Of a DNA stretch of 64,000 nt, positions 31,716 through 40,843 are shown one piece after another. The stretch is from CAKSHP01 sp045636325 (GTDB taxonomy: Bacteria > Bacillota > Clostridia > UBA1381 > UMGS1253): assembly GCA_045636325.1 (NCBI GenBank), contig JAZTXH010000009.1, positions 1-64,000 of the forward strand, read 5' to 3'. The stretch's first letter is position 1, and each line of letters starts with the position of its first letter. The notes beneath the pieces are model-generated. The model was given only the letters and a program-made list of their open reading frames with translations, had not been told where the DNA came from and ran no database searches. The position numbers and the translations under genes are program-made.

Positions 31716-33062
31716 TTAAACCACACCGTGGAATTTCATTGATGTAGCAACCTTTAAGAATCCTGCAATATTTGCACCTGCAACAAGGTTTCCTGCCATG
31801 CCGTATTTTGCGGCAGCATCAGCAGCGTTATGATAAATATTAACCATAATTGACTTAAGCTTTGCATCAACTTCTTCAAATGTCCATGAATATCTCATAG
31901 AGTTCTGGCTCATTTCAAGTGCAGATGTTGCCACACCGCCCGCATTTGCAGCCTTAGCAGGACCAAACAAAAGTCCGTTTGACTGGAAACACTCAATAGC
32001 TTCAGGAGTAGAAGGCATATTTGCACCTTCTGCTACCGCATAACAGCCGTTTGCAACCAATGCCTTAGCACTGTCTTCATTAATCTCGTTCTGTGTTGCA
32101 CAGGGAAGTGCTATATCACACTTAACTGTCCAGATACCTGAACATCCTTCATGATACTCAGCTTCGGGATGAATTGTAACATACTCTTTAATTCTCTTAC
32201 GTTCAACCTCTTTAATCTGCTTAACAGCATCAAGGTCAACACCGTTTTTATCATAAATATAACCATTAGAGTCAGACATTGCAACAACCTTTGCACCAAG
32301 CTCAGTTGCTTTTTCAGAAGCATAAATAGCAACGTTACCCGAACCTGAAACTACAACTGTTGTGCCTTCAAAGCTCTTGCCGTTATCACGAAGCATTTCA
32401 TCTGTAAAATAGCACAAGCCGTAACCTGTTGCTTCTTTTCTTGCAAGGCTTCCGCCATATGTAAGGCCTTTACCTGTAAGAACGCCTGTGAAGTCATCAC
32501 GAAGTCTCTTGTACTGCCCGAACATATAACCGATTTCTCTTGCTCCAACACCGATATCGCCTGCAGGAACGTCTGTATCTGCACCGATGTATTTTGAAAG
32601 TTCAGTCATAAAACTTTGGCAGAAACGCATAACTTCATTATCTGACTTACCCTTGGGGTCAAAGTCTGAACCTCCCTTACCGCCGCCGATGGGAAGACCT
32701 GTAAGTGAATTTTTGAAAATCTGCTCAAAACCAAGGAATTTAATAATACCTTCGTATACTGACGGATGGAAACGGATACCACCCTTATAAGGACCAATAG
32801 CGCTGTTAAACTGTACTCTGAAGCCACGGTTAACCTGCACTTTGCCGTTATCATCAACCCAGGGAACTCGGAATTTGATAATTCTTTCCGGCTCAACAAT
32901 GGTATCTATAATACCTTTTTCAATTAATTCGGGTTCTGCTTCTATAACAGGCTCTAAAGATTCCAAAACTTCTCTTACTGCCTGATGAAACTCCGGCTCG
33001 CCGGGATTTCTTTTGATTACGTTGTCCATTACTTCGGACAAATACTCAAGCTTAAAGCTCAT
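31716..33062 (-). CDS. gdhA: Glutamate dehydrogenase
   Basis: A 448-residue hexameric-type GDH. YKGGIRFHPSVYEGIIKFLGFEQIFKNSLTGLPIGGGKGGSDFDPKGKS holds the catalytic Lys region, VPAGDIGVGAREIGYM follows, and VVVSGSGNVAIYASEKA is the coenzyme fold; S rather than an acidic residue after the glycine loop suggests NADP preference, which is inference. It converts 2-oxoglutarate and ammonia to glutamate. The citrate synthase, aconitase and isocitrate dehydrogenase that supply 2-oxoglutarate are encoded 19-25 kb away in the same window. It is a single gene with its own promoter and terminator. Confidence 0.95.
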   Translation of the reverse strand: MSFKLEYLSEVMDNVIKRNPGEPEFHQAVREVLESLEPVIEAEPELIEKGIIDTIVEPERIIKFRVPWVDDNGKVQVNRGFRVQFNSAIGPYKGGIRFHPSVYEGIIKFLGFEQIFKNSLTGLPIGGGKGGSDFDPKGKSDNEVMRFCQSFMTELSKYIGADTDVPAGDIGVGAREIGYMFGQYKRLRDDFTGVLTGKGLTYGGSLARKEATGYGLCYFTDEMLRDNGKSFEGTTVVVSGSGNVAIYASEKATELGAKVVAMSDSNGYIYDKNGVDLDAVKQIKEVERKRIKEYVTIHPEAEYHEGCSGIWTVKCDIALPCATQNEINEDSAKALVANGCYAVAEGANMPSTPEAIECFQSNGLLFGPAKAANAGGVATSALEMSQNSMRYSWTFEEVDAKLKSIMVNIYHNAADAAAKYGMAGNLVAGANIAGFLKVATSMKFHGVV

Positions 33063-33127
33063 TTATAACAACCTCCTAAAAAACGAGTCATCTTCTTTAC
33101 TTTAACATAAAGAAAACTATAAGAACT

Positions 33128-33156
33128 ATAATATCACCAATTATTTTATATGTCAA
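33128..33156 (-). promoter_or_regulatory. gdhA promoter
   Basis: On the minus strand TTGACA (33156-33151), 17 bases, TATTAT (33133-33128), about 65 bases before the gdhA ATG, which has an AGGAGG site. Confidence 0.7.
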
Positions 33157-33420
33157 TATTTTTGCTTTAATTCGTTATAAAAAAAATTGTTTTCATTAAA
33201 TGTTGTAAGTGAATTTCATGAAAATTTATACTAAATCTGCCCTGTTTTTAATAACAGTTTTAAATTTATTTGCTAAAAAGACGTATTATATATAAACTAT
33301 ACTGATATACTAACAAAAATAATTTGCGATTTTTCATATACATTTTATTTTTTATGTGATTAAATATATTTAAAAGCTGCAGAAAATGAAAATCGTCTGC
33401 AGCTTTTGTTTTTTAATTGT
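33157..33420. other. AT-rich spacer with a terminator
   Basis: The 358-bp gap right of gdhA holds the gdhA promoter at its left end. At its right end is the hairpin AAAGCTGCAGA (33373-33383) with TCTGCAGCTTT (33396-33406), which terminates the SLH protein gene at 33421. I see nothing gene-like in between. Confidence 0.5.
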
Positions 33421-34722
33421 TTAAAATATTGACATTACTATATCAAATGCCCAGTGCTCGCGAGTTAAGTCATTAAACATCTGAATATTATCTGATTTTG
33501 TTTCAATTCCAAGCGCTCTGTTTATAACGGTAACAGCTTCTGCACGAGTAATGTTTTTGTCTGGCTTAAAGCTTGAATCCGGATAACCTAAAATATACCC
33601 TTTATCCACAAAAGCACTTATATACTCTTCTGCCCAATGTCCTTTAATATCGGAAAGGCTTTCATTTTTTGCACCTTTGTATTGAATATTAAATGCAGTT
33701 GTTAAAAGCTTTACAAATTCGCCGCGGGTAATATTTCTTTCTCCGCCAAATATTCCATCACCATAACCTGATATTATGCCTGCCTGTGCAAAATTATTAA
33801 CTATCTTTTTATAAAAACTATCTGTAACATCTGTAAACTCATCTTTATCCTCAGCATTTTCAACAGTAAATATGCCATTCAATGCGTTCACAATCTCATA
33901 TCTTGTGGCACTGCGGTCAGGCTCAAAAAGCTTATCTGTTGCAGGCTGCATATACCATGACGTATCTTCTTTTAAAACAACTTCAACAGTTTTAAGATTA
34001 GAGTTTCCATTTCCAACTTCTCCACCCGCTTGTGGTGTTTTTTCAGGTCTGGGTGTTGCGTAAATAGGTTTCGGTGTGGGCTTTGGTGTTTTTAAAGCTT
34101 CCATTCTTTCCTCGTAAGTATCTGCAAATTCTTTTTCTGTAAGACACTTTATCTTAAGCTCACTTACAGCTTCGCCCTCAAGCTCTGTATCAACAAAAAC
34201 TTCTACATCATATGATTCTTTTCTGTTATCAGCCAAATCTAAAATAGCTGATGTACCTTCATTATCATCAAAATGGCCCAAATGTTCAAGTGTAACCTTA
34301 ATTACGGACTTTCCGGCAGGTGCATCTTCTTTAACCGTAAACACAAGTCCTGCCAGTTTGCCGTCTTTAAAAATATTTGTTGTGCTGAGTGCAGAAATGC
34401 ACGCTTTATTTTCACCATATTTTTCATTTGCAAGTAAAAGTCTAAATATACTTCCTTCGTCATCAAGCCTTTCGCCTGCAGACTCACAACTAACATCAAT
34501 AACATCCTGGTCATAAGTAAATATAATCATAAATGTAACAATTCCCGGATTATCTTTAACATTTACGTCCAAAACAAAATCTTCGCCCTGTTTTACAACT
34601 TTATTTTCACTGTAAAACACAACGCTGTCACCATATGCGGTCTGCTCGCTTGCAAAGCCAACAGGAAGTAAAAACACTAAAAGCATAGCACATACCAAAA
34701 CACCGCTTATAATCTTTTTCAT
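33421..34722 (-). CDS. Secreted protein with cohesin-like and SLH domains
   Basis: A 433-residue protein: a signal peptide (IISGVLVCAMLLVFLLPVGFA); a cohesin-like beta domain at about 30-185 (VKQGEDFVLDVNVKDNPGIVTFMIIFTYDQDVIDV, GKLAGLVFTVKEDAPAGKSVIKVT); a Thr/Pro linker (TPKPTPKPIYATPRPEKT); then SLH repeats (FTDVTDSFYKKIVNNFAQAGIISGYGDGIFG, DIKGHWAEEYISAFVDKGYILGYPDSSFKPDKNITRAEAV) and a partial third ending at IF. This is the build of an anchoring scaffoldin-like surface protein that could display a dockerin-bearing partner, but no dockerin is encoded here and the domain may serve another role. A GGAG site precedes the ATG. Confidence 0.85.
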   Translation of the reverse strand: MKKIISGVLVCAMLLVFLLPVGFASEQTAYGDSVVFYSENKVVKQGEDFVLDVNVKDNPGIVTFMIIFTYDQDVIDVSCESAGERLDDEGSIFRLLLANEKYGENKACISALSTTNIFKDGKLAGLVFTVKEDAPAGKSVIKVTLEHLGHFDDNEGTSAILDLADNRKESYDVEVFVDTELEGEAVSELKIKCLTEKEFADTYEERMEALKTPKPTPKPIYATPRPEKTPQAGGEVGNGNSNLKTVEVVLKEDTSWYMQPATDKLFEPDRSATRYEIVNALNGIFTVENAEDKDEFTDVTDSFYKKIVNNFAQAGIISGYGDGIFGGERNITRGEFVKLLTTAFNIQYKGAKNESLSDIKGHWAEEYISAFVDKGYILGYPDSSFKPDKNITRAEAVTVINRALGIETKSDNIQMFNDLTREHWAFDIVMSIF

Positions 34723-34762
34723 CTTTTACTCTCCTCTGTTTTACTTTATTATGTATTATTTT

Positions 34763-35428
34763 TTATATATTTGTTCTGAAAAGGCCCACAACCTTACCAA
34801 GAATTTTAACTTCATTTACTATTATGGGTTCCATTCTTGAATTCTCAGGCTGAAGCCTGAAATGACCGTTTTCCTTATAAAAGGTTTTAACCGTGGCCGA
34901 ATCATCTACCAATGCAACAACAATATCACCATTATTTGCAGTTTCCTGCTTTTGCACAATAACCATATCCCCATCAAGAATAGCAGCCTCTATCATAGAC
35001 TCACCGCTAACTGTAAGAATAAACAAATCCTTGTTTTTTGCAAATGACATTGGAAGTGGCATACTGTCAGTTGCATCTTCAACCGCTAAAATAGGCACAC
35101 CTGCAGCAACCTTTCCCAGCACCGGCACACTTAAGTACTCCGATTCATTATTTTGATAAAAACTCTCAAAAGCTTTTTCATCAAAGCCATCGCTTTCGCA
35201 ATATTCTGAATAATACTTATCAGTAAGCCTTAACGCACGGGTTTTGGCATCATGCTTTTCAAGATAACCACTGTTTTGCAATGCGGAAATCTGTGCATGA
35301 ACGCTGGACGTTGAGCTTAAACCTACAGCCTCCCCAATTTCCCTGACTGATGGCGGAAATCCGTTTTTTTTCGTCTGCTCATCAATAAATACAAGAATTT
35401 TAGGACCTTTATCCGATGTTCTCGCCAT
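34763..35428 (-). CDS. lexA: SOS repressor LexA
   Basis: A 221-residue LexA: a winged-helix N-terminus (ILVFIDEQTKKNGFPPSVREIGEAVGLSSTSSVHAQISALQNSGYLEK), the Ala109-Gly110 self-cleavage bond in KVAAGVP, Ser144 in SGESM and Lys181 in ATVKTF. It represses DNA-damage genes until RecA filaments stimulate self-cleavage. A near-perfect box in its own upstream region and a perfect one before the yneA-like gene (50290) suggest these as targets. There is a ~25-residue insert before the cleavage site compared with Bacillus LexA. Confidence 0.97.
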   Translation of the reverse strand: MARTSDKGPKILVFIDEQTKKNGFPPSVREIGEAVGLSSTSSVHAQISALQNSGYLEKHDAKTRALRLTDKYYSEYCESDGFDEKAFESFYQNNESEYLSVPVLGKVAAGVPILAVEDATDSMPLPMSFAKNKDLFILTVSGESMIEAAILDGDMVIVQKQETANNGDIVVALVDDSATVKTFYKENGHFRLQPENSRMEPIIVNEVKILGKVVGLFRTNI

Positions 35429-35487
35429 AAAATCGCTCCTTTTATTTTACTTTTACATATAGTATAGCACACTATTTTTAAAAAAGC

Positions 35488-35499
35488 AAACAAAAGTTC
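35488..35499. promoter_or_regulatory. LexA box of lexA (one mismatch)
   Basis: AAAC-AAAA-GTTC matches the Gram-positive GAAC-N4-GTTC box at all but the first base, about 60 bases upstream of the lexA ATG, as expected for autoregulation. Confidence 0.5.
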
Positions 35500-35602
35500 T
35501 TAAATTTTTTAATTTTCTTTTTTTCGCATAAATTATTTGAAATCTGACTTTTTTTGTGTTATAATAGTCGGGAAATGATTTTCTTACGAAAGGTTGGTTT
35601 AT

Positions 35603-35782
35603 ATGTCAGGTAAAAAATGCATTTTTGAAGATAATAAATTATGCACAAACTGCGGTGACTGCAGATGCGATTTAAATCCCGACAAGGTGTGTGACAATTG
35701 CGAAAAGTGCCTCAACAGCACAGATGCAGAATATCTTGAGATATTAATTGACGATATTATGAAAGGAGATTCTGATAAGTAA
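35603..35782 (+). CDS. Small Cys-rich protein
   Basis: A 59-residue protein with eight Cys: one near the N-terminus (KKCIF) and seven in the compact CTNCGDCRC...CDNCEKC block, which looks like a zinc- or iron-sulfur-binding knuckle pair. The C-terminal acidic helix follows (DAEYLEILIDDIMKGDSDK). It sits immediately before the DUF1015 gene, eight bases apart, and I recall this pairing as frequent in Clostridia. Function unknown. ATG 35603 has AAAGG upstream; the longer frame from 35594 is discarded. Confidence 0.8.
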   Translation: MSGKKCIFEDNKLCTNCGDCRCDLNPDKVCDNCEKCLNSTDAEYLEILIDDIMKGDSDK

Positions 35783-35790
35783 AAAGCTTA

Positions 35791-37035
35791 TTGGATAAAA
35801 AAGTTATGAATCTTAAAAAATTTGGTTTTATGCCGGCAGATATTTTAATTCCCGCTGATGCAGACATGAAAAAATGGAGCGTTGTTGCATGTGACCAGTA
35901 TACATCACAGCCCGATTACTGGAAAAGGGTAGCAAATACAGTTGGCGATTCACCTTCTGCATACAATCTTATTTTCCCTGAAATTTATCTCGAAACAGTT
36001 GATAACCAAGAAAAGATAAATTCCATCAATACAGTTATGGATGAATACATAAAAGGCGATATCTTCCGCGAGATAAAAAACTCTTTTATTTATGTAAAGA
36101 GAGAAGTAACCGGTGGCAAAATACGTCACGGCATTATTGGCATTGTAGATTTGGAGGCTTATGACTACAATAAAGGTTCTAAAACTCTTATCCGTGCAAC
36201 AGAGGGAACTGTTCTTGAAAGAATACCTCCAAGAGTTAAAATTAGAATTAATGCTTCTTTAGAACTTCCCCACATTATGCTTTTGGTTGACGATAAGGAT
36301 AATATTTTGTTTGATACAGCAGAAAAAAAATGTGGCGAAACACTTTATGATTTTGACCTCATGGAGTCAAGCGGTCATATTAGAGGGTATAAGGTTGAAG
36401 CAGATGAAGATATTTCAAACGCTCTTAACACGCTTTACGAAGCTTGTGGCAGCGATAACAGACTTTTATTTGCCGTAGGTGATGGTAATCATTCACTTGC
36501 AACCGCAAAGCAGTGTTGGGAGCAGATTAAGCTTACCCTTTCCGATTCTGAAAAAGAAAATCATCCTGCACGCTACAGCCTTGTGGAGCTTGTAAACATT
36601 CATGATAAATCTTTGGAATTTGAGCCAATACACAGAGTTTTGTTTGACTGTGAGCCTGAAAAAATTGTAAACGACATCAAAACTTATTACAATGCAACCG
36701 ATAACTTTGAAGAGGGCAGTCAAGCGCTTATCTATGTTGTTGACGGCACTGAAAAGAGCATGTATATCAAAAATGCTCCAAGCTATCTTCCTGTTGGTAC
36801 ACTTCAGGGATATATAGATAAATTTTTATCCGCCATAAAGGTTGATTATATTCATGGTGCAGATGTTACAAAAAAACTTGCACACGGAAATAATTTAGGG
36901 TTTATTCTTCCTCCTATGGATAAAGGCGATTTATTTAAAACCGTTATCGCAGATGGTGCCCTTCCCAGAAAAACATTCTCTATGGGCGAAGCATGCGACA
37001 AGCGTTTCTATCTTGAATGCAGAAAGGTTAAATAA
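35791..37035 (+). CDS. DUF1015 family protein
   Basis: A 414-residue DUF1015 protein: FMPADILIPADADMKKWSVVACDQYTSQPDYWKRV, YVKREVTGGKIRHGIIGIVDLEAYDY, ATEGTVLERIPPRVKIR and FAVGDGNHSLATAKQCWEQIK. The HxSLATAK-type motif is the family signature. Function is unknown; links to sulfur or thioester metabolism are speculative. The start is uncertain: TTG 35791 has only a weak upstream site, and an in-frame ATG at 35806 would drop five residues. It is coupled with the small Cys-rich gene. Confidence 0.88.
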   Translation: MDKKVMNLKKFGFMPADILIPADADMKKWSVVACDQYTSQPDYWKRVANTVGDSPSAYNLIFPEIYLETVDNQEKINSINTVMDEYIKGDIFREIKNSFIYVKREVTGGKIRHGIIGIVDLEAYDYNKGSKTLIRATEGTVLERIPPRVKIRINASLELPHIMLLVDDKDNILFDTAEKKCGETLYDFDLMESSGHIRGYKVEADEDISNALNTLYEACGSDNRLLFAVGDGNHSLATAKQCWEQIKLTLSDSEKENHPARYSLVELVNIHDKSLEFEPIHRVLFDCEPEKIVNDIKTYYNATDNFEEGSQALIYVVDGTEKSMYIKNAPSYLPVGTLQGYIDKFLSAIKVDYIHGADVTKKLAHGNNLGFILPPMDKGDLFKTVIADGALPRKTFSMGEACDKRFYLECRKVK

Positions 37036-37098
37036 ATTTTATAATATAATAGCAAAAATCACTTCAGCTTTATTTTGCGGCTGAAGTGATTTTTTATT

Positions 37099-38373
37099 TT
37101 ACTGTATTTGTGACACAAGATAAAGTGCATTTGCCATAAGGGGCAGATTTTTTTCATATATACTGTCAAAATCAGAAATCGGAAGCGGATTTTCGCCAAG
37201 TCCTGCCTCTATAGTGTAACCTGGCTTATTATAAGTTAAAATAAACCAGTCTTTATACCCTGCATACCCAGATTCTGTTGGTGTAACAGATAATTCATAT
37301 CCGCTTGCATCTGCAAGCTTTTGACCAATTTCTAATGAATTTTCAGGCAAATAATTTAAATATTTCCAATATATAGTCTCTCCTTGAGTATGATAAGAAA
37401 GTGTTAAATCAAAATTATTTCTAACTGTAAGGTCATACATTGCGCGGCTTTCAGGCTGACTTAAAGGAAAACTTCCAACAAAATCCCGCGGTGCAGGAGT
37501 AGTATATCCTAAATTATATTTTATCTTTTTTGCTTCTTCCCATCCGGCAGGATAATTTAAATTAAGGTCTACACCATTTGCATTTGCTTTCCAACCATCA
37601 GGATAAGGAATAGCCGGATAATTATTTGCAATAACTTTTACCTCCTCTTCCCTTTTGGGATTTACAGAAGAGTTTACAATATCAATCCCGTCGGGATTTA
37701 CAGCTGCAACCATAAAGAGCTGTGTTTTATTATATAAATCTCTTGCATCGAAGTCTGCAATTTTTCCGTTTTGCACATAAGCTTTGGCATAGTCTTCAAT
37801 AAATTTAAAAACAACAGGAGTAGTTATCCATTCATTTGCATGGTGCGATGCATTTATAAACACCTTTTTTTCTCCCACACCCATTTGCATAAGATAAATC
37901 AGCTCTCCCCACACACTTTTTGCAATTGGTGTAAGCTTTATAAAAGGAAATCTTTTGCTTATTCCATTATAAACCGCACCTATAAGATATGAATTATAAT
38001 TAATATCCGTGGGTGTTACACTGTCTGTTATAGGAATTATAATACTACTGCCCGTTATAAGATTATTTTCATTTACATCAGGATTAGCATTCCTTATATT
38101 TTCTAAAGTTGTATTATACCTTTTTGCAAGCTCATAATATGTATCACCGGGCATAATAGTATATGTTATGTACCCTGAAAGGTATTCAAAAAGCTTTTCA
38201 ATAGTTTTATCTGTTACTTCATTCTGCGGTGTAATATTATTTGTAATGTTAAAGTTTCTTACCCCGTCAATTGTATTTGAACCAAAAATTCCGTCAATCT
38301 CACCTGAATACAATCCTGCCCGCTTTAATGCAAGCTGAAGAACGGCAATATCTGTTTTTGAGTTATTGAACAT
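37099..38373 (-). CDS. M14-type gamma-D-glutamyl-(L)-meso-diaminopimelate peptidase with LysM
   Basis: A 424-residue cytosolic-looking protein: an N-terminal peptidoglycan-binding unit (DIAVLQLALKRAGLYSGEIDGIFGSNTIDGVRNF), a LysM domain (TYTIMPGDTYYELAKRYNTTLENIRNANPDVN), then an M14 zinc carboxypeptidase with INASHHANEWITTPVV (first zinc ligands), NPDGIDIVN, SYHTQGETIYW and the catalytic Glu in YTIEAGLGENP. It hydrolyses stem peptides of peptidoglycan, probably in spore-cortex or turnover. No signal peptide is visible. ATG 38373 is nine bases after GGAGG; ATG 38379 is too close. Confidence 0.9.
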   Translation of the reverse strand: MFNNSKTDIAVLQLALKRAGLYSGEIDGIFGSNTIDGVRNFNITNNITPQNEVTDKTIEKLFEYLSGYITYTIMPGDTYYELAKRYNTTLENIRNANPDVNENNLITGSSIIIPITDSVTPTDINYNSYLIGAVYNGISKRFPFIKLTPIAKSVWGELIYLMQMGVGEKKVFINASHHANEWITTPVVFKFIEDYAKAYVQNGKIADFDARDLYNKTQLFMVAAVNPDGIDIVNSSVNPKREEEVKVIANNYPAIPYPDGWKANANGVDLNLNYPAGWEEAKKIKYNLGYTTPAPRDFVGSFPLSQPESRAMYDLTVRNNFDLTLSYHTQGETIYWKYLNYLPENSLEIGQKLADASGYELSVTPTESGYAGYKDWFILTYNKPGYTIEAGLGENPLPISDFDSIYEKNLPLMANALYLVSQIQ

Positions 38374-38519
38374 AGCCATACACCTCCTTTGTTATTATAT
38401 GCAAATATTTCTTATTTGATATATCGATAATATTTTTTTGAAAAAATGTATATCTTTTGTACATTTTGCATATCATTTACTGTAGAAAATATTTTTTTTA
38501 TTTTTTTTAGAAAAAAGAC

Positions 38520-38548
38520 TTTACTTTTTTAAAACAATGTGCTATAAT
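38520..38548 (+). promoter_or_regulatory. Promoter of tRNA-fMet
   Basis: TTTACT (38520-38525), 17 bases, TATAAT (38543-38548), 30 bases upstream of the tRNA. Confidence 0.6.
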
Positions 38549-38578
38549 AAACAAGTCGCATATGAGTGTGAGCAATAT

Positions 38579-38655
<77 letters not shown>

Positions 38656-38658
38656 TTA

Positions 38659-38693
38659 AAAAAACCCATGAACATTGAGTTCGTGGGTTTTTC
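38659..38693 (+). terminator. Terminator after tRNA-fMet
   Basis: AAAAACCCATGAAC pairs with GTTCGTGGGTTTTT around a short loop, with one G-T pair, then TCTTTTTTC. Confidence 0.8.
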
Positions 38694-38794
38694 TTTTTTC
38701 TTGATTTTTGTGTTTTTCTCTGTTTTGTCCAACTTTTGTCCAACAAAGCGGTTTATTCTGTTTGTAAATTTTACTTTTACTATATTTTCGTATT

Positions 38795-39334
38795 TCATTT
38801 TTTGCCCTTATAAACAAGCTTTGTGAAAAATTTGTGGCCCAACTCATAGCGCTTCATACCTGCAAGGTAGCCAAAAAACACGCATAAAACAGGAAAAAGC
38901 AAAACAACTGCGTACCACACCGGTGCAACACCGTAAGCGGCATTCATAAAGGGTGTGAAATTAAAATTCCAGAGTTCAAAAAGGTTTACGCATAAAAGAT
39001 ATGTGCCGCGACTTTCTGTTAAAAATCCCATTCTGTATAAAAAAACCACAATAAGGCTTATTAAAAGTAGTAGAACACTGCACACCAGCCCCTTTAAAAC
39101 ATAAGGCTTGTTTTCAGAATAAACCTTTGTGTCCTTCTCACCGATTTTATAAGCTGCCGAATACATTCTAACTATGTAAAATCCCGAATAAAACACACCT
39201 GCCAGTACCTTGCCCCACAAATGTTCCATAAAAAGTGAAAAGGCAAACAAACCGATAAGTGCACTGATAAGATGACAACCTATGTGATTTGCGGCAATTT
39301 TTAAATTTATGCCCAAATAATGCTTAATTTTCAT
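38795..39334 (-). CDS. Integral membrane protein, unknown
   Basis: A 179-residue protein with four likely membrane helices (about 15-35, 75-100, 120-140 and 145-165), short loops and a basic C-terminus ending TKLVYKGKK. Motifs such as FYSGFYIVRMYSAAYKIGEKDTKVYSENKPYVLKGL are not diagnostic to me. It has a GGAGA site. It lies head-on to the tRNA-fMet terminator and next to a palindromic repeat at 39374-39426. Confidence 0.8.
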   Translation of the reverse strand: MKIKHYLGINLKIAANHIGCHLISALIGLFAFSLFMEHLWGKVLAGVFYSGFYIVRMYSAAYKIGEKDTKVYSENKPYVLKGLVCSVLLLLISLIVVFLYRMGFLTESRGTYLLCVNLFELWNFNFTPFMNAAYGVAPVWYAVVLLFPVLCVFFGYLAGMKRYELGHKFFTKLVYKGKK

Positions 39335-39373
39335 TTCTGCAAAGTTCTCCTTTTAAATTATCTTTTGTTAGCG

Positions 39374-39426
39374 TGACAGAAGTTATCCGAACTCGCCTTA
39401 AAATCAGGTTCGTATAGCTTCTGTCA
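39374..39426. repeat. Short palindromic repeat, copy 1 (TGACAGAAGTTATCCG family)
   Basis: The 53-bp unit starts TGACAGAAGTTATCCG and ends GCTTCTGTCA, with an inner CCGAAC/GGTTCG stem. A second unit with the same first 16 bases and same end lies inverted at 51753-51806. Both sit in intergenic DNA and can fold as hairpins. Confidence 0.7.
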
Positions 39427-39433
39427 GGCTAGA

Positions 39434-39664
39434 TTAAAAAAGCGTTTTTTTATTCTCAATACCCATAACTTTAAAACCTGCATTTTCAACTGCACGTGTA
39501 ATATCCAATCCGTCTTCGTTATTCTTACCGATATCAATCGTTGCGATATTCTTTTTTAAATCAATTCTAGCACTTTTTACAATTCCCAAAGCTTCAAGGG
39601 CTTTTTTAACGCTTTCACCGCAATGCTTACAGTGCATACCCTCTATTTTAATAATTTTTTTCAT
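39434..39664 (-). CDS. Heavy-metal-associated (HMA) metallochaperone
   Basis: A 76-residue single HMA domain, MKKIIKIEGMHCKHCGESVKKALEALGIVKSARIDLKKNIATIDIG. The GMHCKHC loop binds Cu(I) or a similar soft metal and the fold is the ferredoxin-like beta-alpha-beta-beta-alpha-beta. CopZ-like chaperones pass copper to P-type ATPases, but no copA is seen here, so the metal is inference. Confidence 0.88.
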   Translation of the reverse strand: MKKIIKIEGMHCKHCGESVKKALEALGIVKSARIDLKKNIATIDIGKNNEDGLDITRAVENAGFKVMGIENKKTLF

Positions 39665-39743
39665 ATTATCACTTCCATCTGTTTAAAATGCAAAAAGCAG
39701 GGATGCAAAAAATTCACCCTTTTTCACAACCCCGCCATATATT

Positions 39744-40163
39744 TTACTCTTGTTCAGCCTCTTGCGCCGGCTCTTCTTTTTTAGCTTTTTTACTTTCCTT
39801 TTTAGGCTCTTTTTCAATGTAAATGCTTTCAACAAATACATTTACACTCAAAACCTCCATGCCGCACATAGACTCAATGGCCTTTTTAACCTTCTCCTGA
39901 ATTTCCCAACAAACCTCAGTAAGCTTGGCTCCGTAGTTTGCAATAAAATGAACTTCCACATTCACATTATTTTCTTCAATATCAACCTTAACACCTTTAC
40001 CGCTTGACTTTTTACCAATCATCTCCACAATACCGGTTGCAAGGTTGCCTGCCATAGAGTATACACCTTCAACCTCACTTGTGGCAATACCCGCAATTGT
40101 ACAGATAACGTCTTCAGAAATAATAATTTTTCCGCTTTCAAGCTCTTTTTTGATTTCTTCCAT
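39744..40163 (-). CDS. Asp23/Gls24 (DUF322) family envelope-stress protein
   Basis: A 139-residue protein: GKIIISEDVICTIAGIATSEVEGVYSMAG, VEVHFIANYGAKLTEVCWEIQEKVKKAIESMCGMEVLSVNVFVESIYIE. It has an acidic-basic Lys/Glu tail of ~25 residues. Asp23 proteins coat the inner membrane and respond to envelope or alkaline stress. In many Clostridia a gene of this family follows spoIIIAH, as here, so it is part of the conserved neighbourhood rather than of the sporulation engulfment complex itself. Confidence 0.92.
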   Translation of the reverse strand: MEEIKKELESGKIIISEDVICTIAGIATSEVEGVYSMAGNLATGIVEMIGKKSSGKGVKVDIEENNVNVEVHFIANYGAKLTEVCWEIQEKVKKAIESMCGMEVLSVNVFVESIYIEKEPKKESKKAKKEEPAQEAEQE

Positions 40164-40230
40164 ATTAATTTCTCCTTTCGTATAAAAAAAGACAGATAAT
40201 CTCTATAGCTATATTATATCACTCTTTTTT

Positions 40231-40830
40231 TCAAACTGCAACTATTTTTATATATTTTGTTTCAATACCAGTATTTCCTGTAACAATGTCCTGCACTTTT
40301 ATAGCATCTTGCTGATTAAAGCCTTCTTTTTTCACGGTTACGGTTACGTTTTCATCGTCAATATATACAACTGCTCCCTCAAATCCTTTTGCCAAAATAA
40401 GATTCTCGCAAACTGATTCTTTATCAGTATATTCTGCCATTTTAATTATATCTGCTCTTGCATTTTCACGCGCTTCACTATCGCTTGATTCATCTTCACA
40501 AACACCATTTAATATTTCAAGCTTTTTGCTGCGTGCACTTTCGCGACTCATTTTTGCCGCGGCAAATGGGTCTTTCTTTTCTGTTTTAACATCGCTCGTT
40601 ACCTGCTGTGCCTCACCCATCATTTTTTCTTCTCCTTCTTCACCTGATGTATTTTCTATGGCAGATACGTTATAGCTTTCAGCCTGACTTACGATTTGTT
40701 CTTTATTTGCCGCCTCTTCAATGTTTTTTAATTCGTTTTTGTTATAACTGTAATTTACCACTGCCGCCGCACCAATTAATACCACAAGTGCGCTTACTAA
40801 AATTTCTTTTTTCTTAAATACCATCATCAT
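40231..40830 (-). CDS. spoIIIAH: Stage III sporulation protein AH
   Basis: A 199-residue protein: one membrane helix at about 8-25 (ILVSALVVLIGAAAVVNYSY), then a ~80-residue acidic linker, then the YscJ-like domain (AKMSRESARSKKLEILNGVCEDESSDSEARENARADIIKMAEYTDKE, and KEGFNQQDAIKVQDIVTGNTGI). It pairs with forespore SpoIIQ across the intermembrane space to form the feeding-tube channel. ATG 40830 has AGGAGG seven bases upstream. Confidence 0.95.
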   Translation of the reverse strand: MMMVFKKKEILVSALVVLIGAAAVVNYSYNKNELKNIEEAANKEQIVSQAESYNVSAIENTSGEEGEEKMMGEAQQVTSDVKTEKKDPFAAAKMSRESARSKKLEILNGVCEDESSDSEARENARADIIKMAEYTDKESVCENLILAKGFEGAVVYIDDENVTVTVKKEGFNQQDAIKVQDIVTGNTGIETKYIKIVAV

Positions 40831-40843
40831 TATACTTCCTCCT

